The notes: a model not told the origin generated them from the letters alone. 64,000 bases of DNA from Nitrosomonadales bacterium (GCA_023259055.1 JAHFQZ010000001.1:310001-374000), one strand, 5' to 3'; counted from the first letter of the stretch, positions 1 to 9,733 are shown. Program-made: numbers and translations.

Positions 1-122
1 GAAGGCAGGTTGATTCTGCGCATGTCGCCATGCACGCGAATCATCGGCGGCAGACCGGCGGAGAGATGCAAGTCGGAGGCTTTGTTCTTGACGCCAAAGG
101 CAAGCAGTTCAGTGATATCCAT
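1..122 (-). CDS. pilT: Type IV pilus retraction ATPase PilT, 5' end only
   Basis: The reverse strand from 122 to the window edge encodes MDITELLAFGVKNKASDLH followed by LSAGLPPMIRVHGDMRRINL, the very conserved PilT N-terminus. PilT is the hexameric ATPase that depolymerises type IV pili and powers twitching. Only about 40 residues are visible; the Walker motifs lie outside. The start ATG is at 122-120 with a weak GGGA about 8 bases upstream. It is divergent from yggS, the arrangement common in proteobacteria. The identity rests on N-terminal similarity recalled from the family. Confidence 0.9.
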   Translation of the reverse strand, partial: MDITELLAFGVKNKASDLHLSAGLPPMIRVHGDMRRINLP

Positions 123-191
123 TATAATCGTCCCAGTTTTTATGATGCGGCTTTAAACCGCGCTAATCAGGAATATGTGGCGCATGTGATT

Positions 192-893
192 ATGACAACA
201 ATCGCTTCCAACTTGCAAGCCGTGCGCACAGCAATAATAGATGCTGCAGTCGGGGCTGGCCGGCGCACAGATGAAGTCAGCTTGCTGGCGGTCAGCAAAA
301 CCTTCTCGCAAGGTGCGATACGCGATGCCTATCAGGCGGGGCAAACCCGCTTTGCCGAGAGCTATGTGCAAGAAGCCTTGGACAAAATTTCCGCACTGCA
401 TGATTTGCCGATCGAGTGGCATTACATCGGGCCGGTCCAGAGCAACAAAACGCGCGCCATTGCTGAAAACTTTGCCTGGATACACAGCGTGAACAGGATT
501 AATATCGCCGAACGGTTATCCGCACAACGCCCTGCGCATTTGCCGCCGATACAGGTGTGCATACAGGTCAACATCAGCGGCGAGGGCAGCAAAAGCGGCG
601 TATCCCCGGATCAGTTGAGCATACTGGCCCACGCCATAGCGAAGCTGCCCAGACTGAAATTACGCGGGTTGATGGCGATTCCAGCACCAGTCGATAATGT
701 TGCAGCACAGCATTTGCCTTTTGCGCAATTACGCGAGCTGTTTAACCAGCTCAATCAGCAAGGATTGAAACTGGACACACTGTCGATGGGTATGTCGCAT
801 GATTTTGCCTCAGCCATTGCAGAAGGAGCAACAATAGTACGCATCGGCTCGGCGATTTTTGGAAACCGAATTTATCAAAAGGAATCGGTATGA
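192..893 (+). CDS. yggS: YggS family PLP homeostasis protein
   Basis: Non-catalytic pyridoxal-5'-phosphate binding protein (PROSC/YggS, alanine racemase N-terminal fold) that buffers PLP in the cytoplasm. The PLP lysine is K36 in LLAVSKTFS, and the C-terminal SMGMSHDFASAIAEGATIVRIGSAIFG is the family phosphate-binding end. An open frame reaches back to 30, but that part overlaps pilT and is unlike the family. The ATG at 192 gives 233 residues, matching the usual length of about 230. A TATAAT hexamer lies at 123-128. It overlaps proC by four bases (ATGA), so the two are translationally coupled. Confidence 0.93.
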   Translation: MTTIASNLQAVRTAIIDAAVGAGRRTDEVSLLAVSKTFSQGAIRDAYQAGQTRFAESYVQEALDKISALHDLPIEWHYIGPVQSNKTRAIAENFAWIHSVNRINIAERLSAQRPAHLPPIQVCIQVNISGEGSKSGVSPDQLSILAHAIAKLPRLKLRGLMAIPAPVDNVAAQHLPFAQLRELFNQLNQQGLKLDTLSMGMSHDFASAIAEGATIVRIGSAIFGNRIYQKESV

Positions 894-1714
894 ATATTTG
901 CTTCATCGGCGGCGGCAACATGGCTACCGCGCTTATCGGAGGTTTGCTGGGCAAGGGCATTGCCGCACAGAAAATCAGCGTAGTGGAAATCAATGCCGAT
1001 AGCCGCGCGCGGCTGCAACACGATTTTGCGGTGCATGCCGTGGAGACAGTTACTGAGGGAATAGCGGGTAGCCAGATCATCATCCTCGCGGTCAAACCGC
1101 AGCAATTGCGCGATGTGGCCAAACAGCTTGCTTCCATGCTCAGCGGACAGTTGCTGATCTCTATCGCTGCCGGCATACGCGCAGTGGATTTGTCACGCTG
1201 GACAAACAGTCAGGCAATAGTCCGGGCCATGCCCAACACGCCGGCATTGATCCGAAGCGGCATGACCGGCATCTACGCCCTGCCTGCAGTGACCGGTTCT
1301 CAGCGCGAAGAAGCGCAAAATATTCTGGCTGCGGCAGGAAAAACTTTATGGGTGCAGGAAGAAGCAATGCTTGATGCGGTGACGGCAATTTCAGGCAGCG
1401 GCCCGGCTTATGTTTTTTATTTCATCGAGGCACTGCAGCGCGCAGCTCGCGAACTTGGATTAAATGCCGAAGAGGCGCGCCGTTTAAGCCTGGAGACTTT
1501 TCTTGGAGCCAGTAAATTAGCTGCTTGCAGCAATGAAGATGTCAGCGTGTTGCGCGCACGGGTCACTTCCAAAAATGGCACTACCGAACGCGCCTTATTA
1601 AGCATGGATGCCAATCATATAGCCGAACACATCGTGCAGGCAGCCAAAGCTGCTGAAGCGCGCGCGCACGAAATGGGCGATGAACTTGGCGATAATTCAA
1701 AGGGAAATCCATAA
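890..1714 (+). CDS. proC: Pyrroline-5-carboxylate reductase
   Basis: Last step of proline synthesis: NAD(P)H reduction of 1-pyrroline-5-carboxylate in the cytoplasm. The protein has 274 residues, the family length. It starts with the Rossmann motif ICFIGGGNMATALIGG, has the mid-domain VRAMPNTPALIRSGMTG, and carries the C-terminal dimerisation/catalytic signature AISGSGPAYVFYFIEAL with TSKNGTTE. The ATG overlaps the yggS stop and the stop overlaps the yggT ATG, so yggS-proC-yggT-DUF167 reads as one tightly packed operon, a classic order. Confidence 0.96.
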   Translation: MNICFIGGGNMATALIGGLLGKGIAAQKISVVEINADSRARLQHDFAVHAVETVTEGIAGSQIIILAVKPQQLRDVAKQLASMLSGQLLISIAAGIRAVDLSRWTNSQAIVRAMPNTPALIRSGMTGIYALPAVTGSQREEAQNILAAAGKTLWVQEEAMLDAVTAISGSGPAYVFYFIEALQRAARELGLNAEEARRLSLETFLGASKLAACSNEDVSVLRARVTSKNGTTERALLSMDANHIAEHIVQAAKAAEARAHEMGDELGDNSKGNP

Positions 1715-2280
1715 TGCTCAACGAAGCCCTGCTGTTCCTGCTCGATGTCCTGCTGCAACCCTTTGCGGCGTTACTGTTGCTGCGCTTCCACTTGCAGTGG
1801 CTACGCGCGCCGCTGCGCAACCCCATCGGTGAATTCGTCATGGTACTCACCGATTTTCTGGTGTTGCGTGTGCGCCGTTTTGTTCCATCGGTATGGGGAT
1901 TTGACAGCTCAACGTTGCTGCTCGCCCTATTGCTTGAAATGCTTTACCAGACCGCGTTGTTGTGGGTACTGAATTATCCGACGCATGGATTCCTGTTGCC
2001 GGGGCTGCTGGTTCTGGCTATGGTCAAATTGCTCAGGATCAGCCTGTATTTGCTGATGGGTGCCGTGTTCGCGCAGGCGATTTTATCCTGGGTGAATCCT
2101 TATTCGCCGATCGCACCTTTGCTCAACGCCATCACTTGGCGGTTCCTCCAGCCATTGCGCCGCATCGTGCCGGTGCTGGGCAGCGTGGATTTATCCGCGC
2201 TGCTGTTGTTCATCATCTGCCAGTTGATCGTAATTGTGCCGATAGGCATGATGGAACGAATCGCGTTCGGGCTACTGTAA
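1714..2280 (+). CDS. yggT: YggT family integral membrane protein
   Basis: A 188-residue inner-membrane protein made of two YggT repeats, each with a pair of hydrophobic helices followed by the PLRxxxP-type loop (FLQPLRRIVPVLGSVDLSALL in the second). Very hydrophobic throughout. In E. coli the family is linked to osmotic shock tolerance, but the molecular role is not settled. It overlaps the proC stop by one base and is followed without spacing by the DUF167 gene. Confidence 0.88.
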   Translation: MLNEALLFLLDVLLQPFAALLLLRFHLQWLRAPLRNPIGEFVMVLTDFLVLRVRRFVPSVWGFDSSTLLLALLLEMLYQTALLWVLNYPTHGFLLPGLLVLAMVKLLRISLYLLMGAVFAQAILSWVNPYSPIAPLLNAITWRFLQPLRRIVPVLGSVDLSALLLFIICQLIVIVPIGMMERIAFGLL

Positions 2281-2571
2281 ATGGCCGAGTGGTATCGTCG
2301 CCGGGATGAAGTCGTCTCGCTCACATTGCATGTCCAGCCCGGAGCAAAACGCAGTGAAATAGCCGGGCTGCACGGCGATGCTCTCAAAATACGATTGGCC
2401 GCTCCCCCCGTCGAAGGCCGTGCCAATGAAGCCTTGTTGAAATTTATTGCGGGTATTTTTGCGGTGCCGCTGCGCAACGTCGAACTTCAGCAGGGCAGCC
2501 AGTCACGGCACAAAGTGGTTGCTATTACCGGAAGCCTGATCGATCCGGAAAGCCTGATCTCACGACAATAA
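2281..2571 (+). CDS. DUF167 (YggU family) protein
   Basis: A 96-residue small protein with the DUF167 core: LHVQPGAKRSEIAGLHGDALKIRLAAPPVEGRANEAL, then the C-terminal strand VELQQGSQSRHKVVAI. Structures exist for the family but the function is unknown. It begins immediately after the yggT stop codon and closes the operon; a stem-loop terminator follows directly. Confidence 0.9.
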   Translation: MAEWYRRRDEVVSLTLHVQPGAKRSEIAGLHGDALKIRLAAPPVEGRANEALLKFIAGIFAVPLRNVELQQGSQSRHKVVAITGSLIDPESLISRQ

Positions 2572-2595
2572 AAAACCGGCTTGCGCCGGTTTTTC
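2571..2595. terminator. Bidirectional rho-independent terminator
   Basis: AAAAACCGGC-TTGC-GCCGGTTTTT is a perfect stem with an A tract on one side and a T tract on the other. It sits between the convergent DUF167 gene and the carbonic anhydrase gene, so it can end both transcripts. Confidence 0.9.
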
Positions 2596-2613
2596 ACAAC
2601 TTGATTTGCGCAA

Positions 2614-3336
2614 TTAATGATGATGTTCATGCCCATGCTCTGCTTTTGCAGCTGGAGCAGGCATGTTGCGAATCCTGGCTGGATCTGTCTCACCGTTCAT
2701 GTTGATGATATTGAGATTACCGGCGCCCAATTTCATGTCATCGGCAAAATCGTACACCGCTCCCACTATCAACAGCTCGCCGTTCTTCACCTTGTCGGCG
2801 AATTCCTCAAGCGCGGCGGCAACTTGATTGTTCACGTTGGTTTTTACGCCGTCGATGTTCGCAGAACCTTTGGTGATGTTAATAGTGTCCAGTTCACGCT
2901 TGATATCGGATTCCAAAGCCGCATAATCGCCGCCCGCCGCCTTGATCGCACCGCAGGAAGAATGTCCGATGAACAGCAACAGCGAGGAACCCAGATGGTT
3001 CACGCCGTATTGCACTGAGCCTTTGGCGGTGGCCAACTGATTGCCAATATTGCGAACCATGAACAAGTCGCCTTCAGGCGTCTTGTCCAGCATGTTGGTA
3101 TGCACCCGCGAATCCGAACAGGTGACCACGGTAGCGCGCGGTTTTTGCCCCTTGGCGAGCTCCTGAAAGTATGCTGAATTATGCGTCGCGACATAGGCTT
3201 TGTCTGCGTCCTGAATTTCCTTGATGTAGGCTTGCGCCACAGAAGCATCACCCGCGTGATGATCTGCAGCATGAGTTATTACAGGCATGGCAAATACAAC
3301 GGCGGCCAGCAAGGCCGCGATTTTATTACTGAACAT
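2614..3336 (-). CDS. Periplasmic beta-class carbonic anhydrase
   Basis: Interconverts CO2 and bicarbonate. The 240-residue protein has a clear signal peptide (cleavage about THA-ADHH, residue 23), so it should act in the periplasm. Zinc ligands of the beta class are visible: C73 and D75 in CSDSR, H125 and C128 in HSSCGA. The tail ends in AKAEHGHEHHH, a histidine-rich end that could bind metal and is not part of the catalytic fold. The start ATG at 3336 is preceded by AGGAGAA. It stands alone, convergent with the yggS operon. Periplasmic beta enzymes are a minority; a role in inorganic carbon or pH management is inferred. Confidence 0.92.
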   Translation of the reverse strand: MFSNKIAALLAAVVFAMPVITHAADHHAGDASVAQAYIKEIQDADKAYVATHNSAYFQELAKGQKPRATVVTCSDSRVHTNMLDKTPEGDLFMVRNIGNQLATAKGSVQYGVNHLGSSLLLFIGHSSCGAIKAAGGDYAALESDIKRELDTINITKGSANIDGVKTNVNNQVAAALEEFADKVKNGELLIVGAVYDFADDMKLGAGNLNIINMNGETDPARIRNMPAPAAKAEHGHEHHH

Positions 3337-3478
3337 ACTATTCTCCTGGGTTTAAATTGGCATTAATCGCGTCACGAAAACGCGGATTAAAATCTAGCAG
3401 GCAAGGATTGAAGCCGCAATAGCTATTTCGAATTTATAGATTGTGCTTGGCTATATTTTGCTGCGCCTTGCATAACAA

Positions 3479-5176
3479 CTAAAACTCTTTCCAATCGCTG
3501 TCCTTGTCTTTTTGCACTTTGGCCAACCTGCGCACTTTTCCTTCTGGTGCCTGAGTCGCAACCTTATCCGCAACAGTTCTGGCAGAACGCTGAGCAGCTA
3601 CTTTAGCCTCGTATCTCTGCGCTGCTTCTCTTCCCCCTACCACTTTGAATATACCTACTGCCTCGTACAGGTCGTGTGCTTGTTCCTGCATCGATTCGGC
3701 TGCAGCAGCCGCTTCTTCCACCAACGCGGCGTTCTGCTGGGTCACCTCGTCCATCTGGGTGATCGCCTGGTTCACTTGCTCGATTCCTGCACTTTGTTCG
3801 TTGGATGCAGCTGCAATCTCGGCCATGATGTCGGTGACGCGTTTCACTGCCTGGACGATTTCATTCATCGTCACACCGGCCTGGTTTACTTGCTTCGTTC
3901 CAGCATCCACTTTGTTCACCGAGTCGTTGATCAGGGTCTTGATTTCCTTGGCGGCGGCGGCGGATCGCTGCGCGAGGTTGCGCACTTCTCCGGCAACCAC
4001 CGCAAAGCCGCGTCCCTGCTCACCGGCACGTGCGGCTTCCACGGCAGCGTTCAGAGCAAGGATATTGGTCTGGAAGGCAATGCCGTCAATCACCGAAATA
4101 ATGTCCACGATCTTCTTCGAACTGTCGCTGATCGAGGCCATCGTGTGCACCACGTCGCCGACGACTTGGCCGCCCTTGACGGCAATATCCGAAGCGTTGT
4201 TGGCCAGTTGGTTGGCTTGCCTGGCGTTCTCGGCATTTTGCCGGACGGTGGAGGTGAGTTCTTCCATGCTACTCGCTGTTTCTTCCAGGCTGGAGGCCTG
4301 TTCTTCGGTGCGCTGCGACAAATCGGCGTTGCCCTGCGCGATTTCGTGCGAGGCGGTATTGATCGATTCAGTAGTGCCGCGCACTTCGGTAACTATGCCG
4401 GACAAGCTGTCGTTCATGTCTTTCAGTGCTTGCAGCAACTGCCCGGTTTCATCTCTTGATTTCACTTCGATGATATGCGTCAGGTCGCCCTTGGCTACTG
4501 CGTTGGCCACTTCCACGGCATCCTGCAAAGGACGAGTGACAAAACCAATCAGCCAACCAATCACAAAGTACAAAAATAATTGAATGACTGCCTGCACCCC
4601 CCACAAGGTAATATTGGCTTGGCGCATCACTTTAAACTCATCCGAAATATCATAAGTGATACTTACCGCACCGAGCACAGTGCCTTCGGGTACCGCATGA
4701 CAATCCAGGCAATTCGTGCCGCGAAATTCGCGCTTTGCAATAAAAGGCTTGACGATGCGCAAAGACATCATCCCATTCTGATCGAGCAATTTGCTTTGCT
4801 CTTGGGATAAGGTCAATGTGAGCCTGTCCATCTCATCAACCACCTGTTCGGATGGCAACCCGGCACCAAACTGATCCTGTATCGGTTTATTGCGAATATT
4901 GCGCAAATCAAGCACCTTGTCCGATTCACGCATCTTCCTGATATATAAAGCACGCTGTTCGGCATTACTGATTATGCCGTTGATCATCAGCATATTCAGG
5001 CCGTTCAACACACCATCCGCCGCCACGACTGCCTTTTGCCGAGATTCCTCAAGTACGCGTTCTTCAAACTTGTCCAAAGCGGCACGCTGCGCCAACACCA
5101 TCACCACCAGCAAGATCAATTGGATGGGGATCTGCAACTTGTTTTTAAGCGGTATCTTGCTCCACCAGTTGTTCAT
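3479..5176 (-). CDS. Methyl-accepting chemotaxis protein with haem-c type sensor motif (MCP1)
   Basis: A 565-residue transducer. TM1 is about residues 17-33 and TM2 about 190-213, followed by HAMP (214-266) and a long cytoplasmic signalling coil with the hairpin tip [20 protein letters not shown]. The periplasmic domain (about 34-189) contains CLDCH at residues 156-160 (bases 4697-4711), a CxxCH covalent haem attachment motif, just before a Cache-like [10 protein letters not shown] strand. This suggests a redox, oxygen or NO sensing receptor. The C-terminus DSDWKEF is an xWxxF pentapeptide that tethers CheR/CheB. GAGA lies upstream of the ATG. It is last of the minus-strand receptor series. 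Confidence 0.93.
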   Translation of the reverse strand: MNNWWSKIPLKNKLQIPIQLILLVVMVLAQRAALDKFEERVLEESRQKAVVAADGVLNGLNMLMINGIISNAEQRALYIRKMRESDKVLDLRNIRNKPIQDQFGAGLPSEQVVDEMDRLTLTLSQEQSKLLDQNGMMSLRIVKPFIAKREFRGTNCLDCHAVPEGTVLGAVSITYDISDEFKVMRQANITLWGVQAVIQLFLYFVIGWLIGFVTRPLQDAVEVANAVAKGDLTHIIEVKSRDETGQLLQALKDMNDSLSGIVTEVRGTTESINTASHEIAQGNADLSQRTEEQASSLEETASSMEELTSTVRQNAENARQANQLANNASDIAVKGGQVVGDVVHTMASISDSSKKIVDIISVIDGIAFQTNILALNAAVEAARAGEQGRGFAVVAGEVRNLAQRSAAAAKEIKTLINDSVNKVDAGTKQVNQAGVTMNEIVQAVKRVTDIMAEIAAASNEQSAGIEQVNQAITQMDEVTQQNAALVEEAAAAAESMQEQAHDLYEAVGIFKVVGGREAAQRYEAKVAAQRSARTVADKVATQAPEGKVRRLAKVQKDKDSDWKEF

Positions 5177-5266
5177 TTTTTTCTCTTACCATATATCTTG
5201 CCGAGCTTAACCCCGCATTGAGCAAAGTGAGACTGTAGTTCTCCAGTCGTCGTTGGCTTCTTTTGC

Positions 5267-6976
5267 TCAGGCGATTTTGCGAACAATCTCGTCCGACGCC
5301 GGAATAAAAACTCGTTGATCAATTGCAGGTCTGTTAGTGCGCAGGGTAGCTACCTTAGCTGCGTATCTCTCCGCGGCTTCTCTTCCCCCTACCACTCTGA
5401 ATGTGCCTACTGCCTCATACAGGTCGTGGGCTTGTTCCTGCATTGTTTCGGCTGCTGCAGCCGCTTCTTCTACTAGTGCAGCATTCTGCTGGGTCACTTC
5501 GTCCATCCTGGTAATCGCCTGGCTTACCTGCTCGATGCCCGCGCTCTGCTCGTTCGAGGCGGCGGCGATCTCGGCCATGATGTCGGTGACGCGTTTCACC
5601 GCCTGAACGATTTCGGTCATCGTCGCACCAGCCTGGTTTACTTGCTTCGTTCCGGCATCCACTTTGTTTACCGAGTCGTTGATCAGGGTCTTGATCTCTT
5701 TGGCGGCGGCGGCGGAGCGTTGCGCCAAGCTGCGCACTTCTCCTGCCACAACGGCAAAACCGCGCCCCTGTTCTCCTGCGCGCGCTGCTTCCACGGCTGC
5801 ATTGAGAGCGAGGATGTTGGTCTGGAAAGCGATACTGTCAATCACCGAGATAATGTCCACGATCTTCTTCGAGCTGCCGCTGATCGAGGTCATCGTGTGC
5901 ACCACGTCGCCCACGGCCTGTCCACCCTTGACGGCGATGTCGGAGGCGTTGTCGGCCAGCTGGTTGGCTTGTTTTGCATTTTCGGCATTCTGCCGGACGA
6001 TGGAGGTGAGTTCTTCCATACTGCTCGCTGTTTCTTCCAGGCTCGAGGCCTGTTCTTCGGTGCGCTGCGACAGGTCGGCGTTGCCCTGCGCGATTTCCAT
6101 CGAGGCGGTGGTGATCGATTCGGTGGTGCCACGCACTTCGTTAACAATGCCGGTGAGTTTGCTGACCATGTCCTTGATGCCATACAGCATGCTGCTGTTA
6201 TCTTTGGCTTTGGTTTCCACGACCACAGTCAGATCTCCTTCCGACACACGCTTAACCACTTCGGCGACATAGGCCGGCTCGCCACCCAGTTGCTTAAGGA
6301 TACTGCGTGTGATCCACACGATCTGCAGCAGCAGGATGGCAAGCACGGCGAGTAAGCAGTTCAGCAAGATTACCCTGGATTTGCTGACCAACTTCTCTCC
6401 CTCTTCCACGGCTATGTCGCCAGCGAGCACGTTCAGATCGACAAGCTTGCCGAGGGTGGCTCCAACCTTGTTGAATAGCGGCAGGGCATCGTCACTTCTT
6501 TTGTAGAACTCGACGAATAATGCCTTCTGGTGCACCTCCCCGGTGTTATGGCCCAGTTCGGATATGATTTCGGAAACTTTTGCATCGGCAGCCTTCCAAT
6601 CCCCCCACTCCTTGACGAATTGTTTCCAAAGCACATCTTCTTCCTCGGTTCGCGGCAGTGGCTCGTAAATATTCCAGCCCTCATCAGCCTGATACAATTT
6701 ATTTTTTCTATCCCTGAGAAAAGCGTCAAACTCATTTTGCGATCCATATTTTTTCTCAAGAAATGCCACATTCCGGTTGGCTGACTGTATCGCTGTCTTG
6801 GCCTCATTGATCAATCCCAGGCCATGAACTGAGGGCAAGCTCACCTTGCCGATTTCCTGCATGGCCTCTGCTGTGTTCGACAACCCCATCCATCCGACTG
6901 CGCCGACAATGACCAGCGCCATCAATGCCACTGCGGCCAGTGTGAAAAGTTTTGCTTTTAACGATAAATTCTTCAT
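5267..6976 (-). CDS. Methyl-accepting chemotaxis protein, no CheR pentapeptide (MCP2)
   Basis: A 569-residue transducer from the ATG at 6976, which has GAGGAAAG upstream; an upstream TTG at 6991 is less likely. TM1 is about residues 8-30, then a helical periplasmic domain of roughly 150 residues of the four-helix-bundle type, TM2 at about 195-215, HAMP, and the signalling coil with the same tip sequence as its neighbours. Unlike the other five receptors it ends in SDEIVRKIA, without the xWxxF tether, so adaptation may depend on neighbouring receptors or be weak. The ligand is unknown. Confidence 0.93.
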   Translation of the reverse strand: MKNLSLKAKLFTLAAVALMALVIVGAVGWMGLSNTAEAMQEIGKVSLPSVHGLGLINEAKTAIQSANRNVAFLEKKYGSQNEFDAFLRDRKNKLYQADEGWNIYEPLPRTEEEDVLWKQFVKEWGDWKAADAKVSEIISELGHNTGEVHQKALFVEFYKRSDDALPLFNKVGATLGKLVDLNVLAGDIAVEEGEKLVSKSRVILLNCLLAVLAILLLQIVWITRSILKQLGGEPAYVAEVVKRVSEGDLTVVVETKAKDNSSMLYGIKDMVSKLTGIVNEVRGTTESITTASMEIAQGNADLSQRTEEQASSLEETASSMEELTSIVRQNAENAKQANQLADNASDIAVKGGQAVGDVVHTMTSISGSSKKIVDIISVIDSIAFQTNILALNAAVEAARAGEQGRGFAVVAGEVRSLAQRSAAAAKEIKTLINDSVNKVDAGTKQVNQAGATMTEIVQAVKRVTDIMAEIAAASNEQSAGIEQVSQAITRMDEVTQQNAALVEEAAAAAETMQEQAHDLYEAVGTFRVVGGREAAERYAAKVATLRTNRPAIDQRVFIPASDEIVRKIA

Positions 6977-7198
6977 GCTTTCCTCAGCCAAAATACTGCC
7001 ACAAAAAAATCATTCCATAACAGGCAAATGATTCGACGCCGTACTTCCCCTTGCAACCCTTACCAGACATCTGTTTTTTCCGCCGATATGTTCAGAGCCA
7101 TATCGCGGCTGGCTATAAGTGTTTCGATGTCAGCTCGCCCTGGAACGCTGATTCTTTCAATGGATAGCTCTCTAATAATATTGTTGTCAAATATTCAG

Positions 7199-7258
7199 CC
7201 TGAAAAAGACAGTTGCACCATCTCGTGCGCAGCAGATGATGCAACTGTCTTTTTCAGG
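7199..7258. repeat. Near-perfect long inverted repeat between MCP genes
   Basis: Arms CCTGAAAAAGACAGTTGCA (7199-7217) and TGCAACTGTCTTTTTCAGG (7240-7258) are 19-base perfect complements. A further five pairs with one G-U wobble (7218-7222 with 7235-7239) tighten a 12-base loop. It lies in the 378-base gap downstream of MCP3 and upstream of MCP2. It could be a very strong transcript-end stem, an mRNA stabiliser or a small RNA. No open frame crosses it convincingly. Confidence 0.85.
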
Positions 7259-7305
7259 AAAATTATTATAAATCACTTTAATGCCAGCCAGATTCGATAT
7301 CATAT

Positions 7306-7332
7306 AAAAAGGACGCGAATACAATCACGCCC
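7306..7332 (-). terminator. Rho-independent terminator of MCP3
   Basis: On the reverse strand GGGCGTGA-TTGTAT-TCGCGTCC forms a stem with mismatch and wobble, followed by TTTTT. It lies 22 bases beyond the MCP3 stop. A cleaner copy of the same hairpin occurs at 9384-9408 and again at 11187-11209. Confidence 0.7.
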
Positions 7333-7354
7333 TGTAGCACATTACTTGACGGGA

Positions 7355-9043
7355 CTAAAACTCTTTCCAGTCGCCGTCCTTGCCCTCTTGCGCCTTGATT
7401 TGATTGCGCTCTCTCCTCGTTGCCACTGCAGTCGAGACAGTATGCACGAGGGAGGGTCTGCTGGCAGTTCTGGCTACGACGGGTTTTGCTGCGACTGCCC
7501 GCGACATCGCCCTGCTCCCTTCCAGCTTAAAAATGCTCACTGCATGCATCAGCACCTCCGCTTGTTCCTGCATTGCTTCGGCTGCGGCTGCTGCCTCTTC
7601 CACCAGCGCGGCATTCTGTTGCGTCACTTCATCCATCTGGGTGATTGCCTGGTTCACCTGCTCAATGCCCGCGCTCTGTTCGTTGGAAGCAGCGGCGATC
7701 TCGGCCATGATATCTGTGACGCGCCTCACCGCCTGGACGATCTCGGTCATTGTCGCACCGGCCTGGTCGACTTGTTTTGAGCCGCTGTCTACTTTGTTCA
7801 CAGAATCGTCGATCAGGGTCTTGATTTCCTTGGCGGCGGCGGCCGAGCGTTGAGCCAGGTTGCGCACTTCGCCCGCCACGACTGCGAAGCCGCGCCCCTG
7901 TTCACCGGCGCGTGCAGCTTCCACGGCTGCATTCAGGGCAAGGATGTTGGTCTGGAACGCAATGCCTTCGATAACGCTGATGATGTCGACGATCTTCCTG
8001 GAGCTGTCGCTGATGGAGGCCATCGTTTCGACCACATCACCCACGACCTGACCGCCCTTGACGGCGATGTTTGAGGCGTTGGTGGCCAGCTGGTTGGCTT
8101 GCTTGGCGTTCTCGGCATTCTGCTTCACGGTGGAGGTGAGTTCTTCCATGCTGGATGCAGTTTCTTCCAGGCTGGAGGCTTGCTCTTCGGTGCGCTGTGA
8201 CAGGTCGGCATTACCCTGCGCGATCTCCTGCGAGGCGGTGGAGATCGAGTCGGTGGTGCCGCGTACTTCGGTGACGATGCCGGCCAGGCTTTCGTTCATG
8301 CCTTTCAGGGCTTGCAGCAGTTGTCCGACTTCATCCGTGGATGTCACTTCGATGCGCTGGGTCAGGTCGCCCTTGGCTACAGCGGCAGCCACAGTCACAG
8401 CTTCTTTCAAGGGGCGGGTGATGTTGATCGCTGTCATCCACGCAAACAACATGCTCAGTACGGCTGCCAGGACACCGATAAAAATGATTTCCCGCTTGCT
8501 GCTGACAGCTGTGCTGGAGATCGACTGCGCGGTCGCGCCTGTTTCTTCCTGCGCGACCTTCGTCAATTCATCGAATGCCTTGCTGATTTCTTTGTCTGCC
8601 CCCTTGATCAATTTGTCGATTTCCTCAATAGACTTTCCTGCCGTTTTCATTTCAGCGGCTTGTTTAATCGCCGCACGATAGGTATCGGCTCCATCCTTGA
8701 TCTGCCTCAATGCCGTCTTTTCGCGTTCGTTCATTTCGCCGTGATTGTTTACATAGCTAGCGGCGGCCTGGTCTATCGCCGCTATATCGTCCATGAACTT
8801 CTTGTCGTAATCCTGCCCGCGCAGCAGATAATTCTTAAAGTGGTGAATCGCGTCGCCAAGATGCGAATCGCCTTGGGAAGCCGCCGTGTATTTTTCCAGC
8901 GATACGGTATGGAATTGCTCCCAACGGTCAGTCAGGCTGTTGATAGCCTGGTACGACACAAATAACATTATGAGAGTCAGCAAGGTGGTAATGCCAAACG
9001 TGATTGCCAGGCGTTTCCCGATGTTGATATTGGTGAATTTCAT
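7355..9043 (-). CDS. Methyl-accepting chemotaxis protein (MCP3)
   Basis: A 562-residue transducer. TM1 is about residues 11-32. The periplasmic helical domain of about 155 residues includes [20 protein letters not shown], rich in histidine, and a second helix pair. TM2 is near residues 185-208, then HAMP with RPLKEAV, and the signalling coil. It ends GDWKEF, the CheR/CheB tether. GGGGAG lies upstream of the ATG. The sensor is unlike those of the neighbouring receptors while the cytoplasmic half is nearly the same, which points to duplication with sensor exchange. The ligand cannot be read from sequence. Confidence 0.93.
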   Translation of the reverse strand: MKFTNINIGKRLAITFGITTLLTLIMLFVSYQAINSLTDRWEQFHTVSLEKYTAASQGDSHLGDAIHHFKNYLLRGQDYDKKFMDDIAAIDQAAASYVNNHGEMNEREKTALRQIKDGADTYRAAIKQAAEMKTAGKSIEEIDKLIKGADKEISKAFDELTKVAQEETGATAQSISSTAVSSKREIIFIGVLAAVLSMLFAWMTAINITRPLKEAVTVAAAVAKGDLTQRIEVTSTDEVGQLLQALKGMNESLAGIVTEVRGTTDSISTASQEIAQGNADLSQRTEEQASSLEETASSMEELTSTVKQNAENAKQANQLATNASNIAVKGGQVVGDVVETMASISDSSRKIVDIISVIEGIAFQTNILALNAAVEAARAGEQGRGFAVVAGEVRNLAQRSAAAAKEIKTLIDDSVNKVDSGSKQVDQAGATMTEIVQAVRRVTDIMAEIAAASNEQSAGIEQVNQAITQMDEVTQQNAALVEEAAAAAEAMQEQAEVLMHAVSIFKLEGSRAMSRAVAAKPVVARTASRPSLVHTVSTAVATRRERNQIKAQEGKDGDWKEF

Positions 9044-9383
9044 TTTTTACTCCCCAACAATTAAAGCGTTACTTCTTCTAACTTATAAACCGAATCCGCG
9101 CCAAGCGCAGTGTAGCTTTGAAAGCTTTTCGGACTCGGTTATGGAACCGGTCGGTGGCATTGCTACTCGACGCCTTCCAATTGCCCGTCCAGTTGCCAGC
9201 GACAGAACCCATATGGCGACTGCTTTATGTTTGACGATGTCCTTCAAGATGTTGAACACCAGATTAGACTCGTTGCATCATGATCTTCACATAGAGTTGG
9301 TGCAACTGCCGTTTCTAGACAAATCTTTGGGTCAGGACATATAAAACATTCTATTACCCACAAAATTATTATTGCATAAATAA
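9044..9383. other. Non-coding gap upstream of MCP3, with one stem-loop
   Basis: No credible gene. GTTGCATCA (9272-9280) pairs with TGGTGCAAC (9298-9306) with one wobble, and its core resembles that of the 7199-7258 inverted repeat. The rest is probably the MCP3 leader and decayed receptor sequence. Confidence 0.5.
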
Positions 9384-9479
9384 GGGGCGCGAGTATCAAT
9401 CGCGCCCCCTTGCTTGCACTACATTACTTGACGAAACTATAACCTGCGATTGGCTATTGTTAGCCAGCGGCTTATGTCA
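9384..9479 (-). repeat. Duplicated MCP 3' flank with terminator, copy A
   Basis: Read on the reverse strand this segment starts at the remnant's TGA, runs through CATAAGCCGCTGGCTAAC and ends in the perfect stem GGGGCGCGA-TTGATAC-TCGCGCCCC (9384-9408) followed by TTATTT. The same series of blocks recurs at 11187-11277, and its downstream half recurs at 7306-7354. It is the terminator region of an ancestral receptor gene. Confidence 0.75.
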
Positions 9480-9733
9480 CCGTATTTTTACCCATGCTTT
9501 TTCGCTTTCCGCAAGCTCGCGGTTGATGACCGCATCTGCATCACCTGGTACAGGTTCGCGTCGATATTTGCGGCCTCGGTGCCGTCACGGCTACTATCGG
9601 CGCGATGCACCCCCACATCCTGCAAAACCGCCAATTAGGATAACCCGCTGCTGGAAATCGCTATCAGCGAGCCAACGGCCAGTATCCCGGCCGTTATGTT
9701 GAGAACAAGCTTACCTTTGATCGTTAAATTCAT
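9477..9733 (-). pseudogene. Remnant of a methyl-accepting chemotaxis protein (N-terminal part)
   Basis: From the ATG at 9733 the reverse strand encodes MNLTIKGKLVLNITAGILAV and then GSLIAISSSGLS, a typical receptor TM1. A TAA follows at 9637-9635. Past the stop the same frame gives AANIDANLYQV, and a shift of one frame then gives DADAVINRELAESEKAWVKIR to a TGA at 9479-9477. All are recognisable pieces of a receptor ligand domain. HAMP and the signalling coil are absent; the sequence jumps straight into a receptor 3' flank. So this is a gene killed by a stop, a frameshift and a large internal deletion. Confidence 0.8.

Noticed and set aside
9450..9702. Plus-strand small frames in the gap before the porin
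   Set aside because: The minus strand of this stretch reads as a decayed receptor N-terminus, which explains it better.
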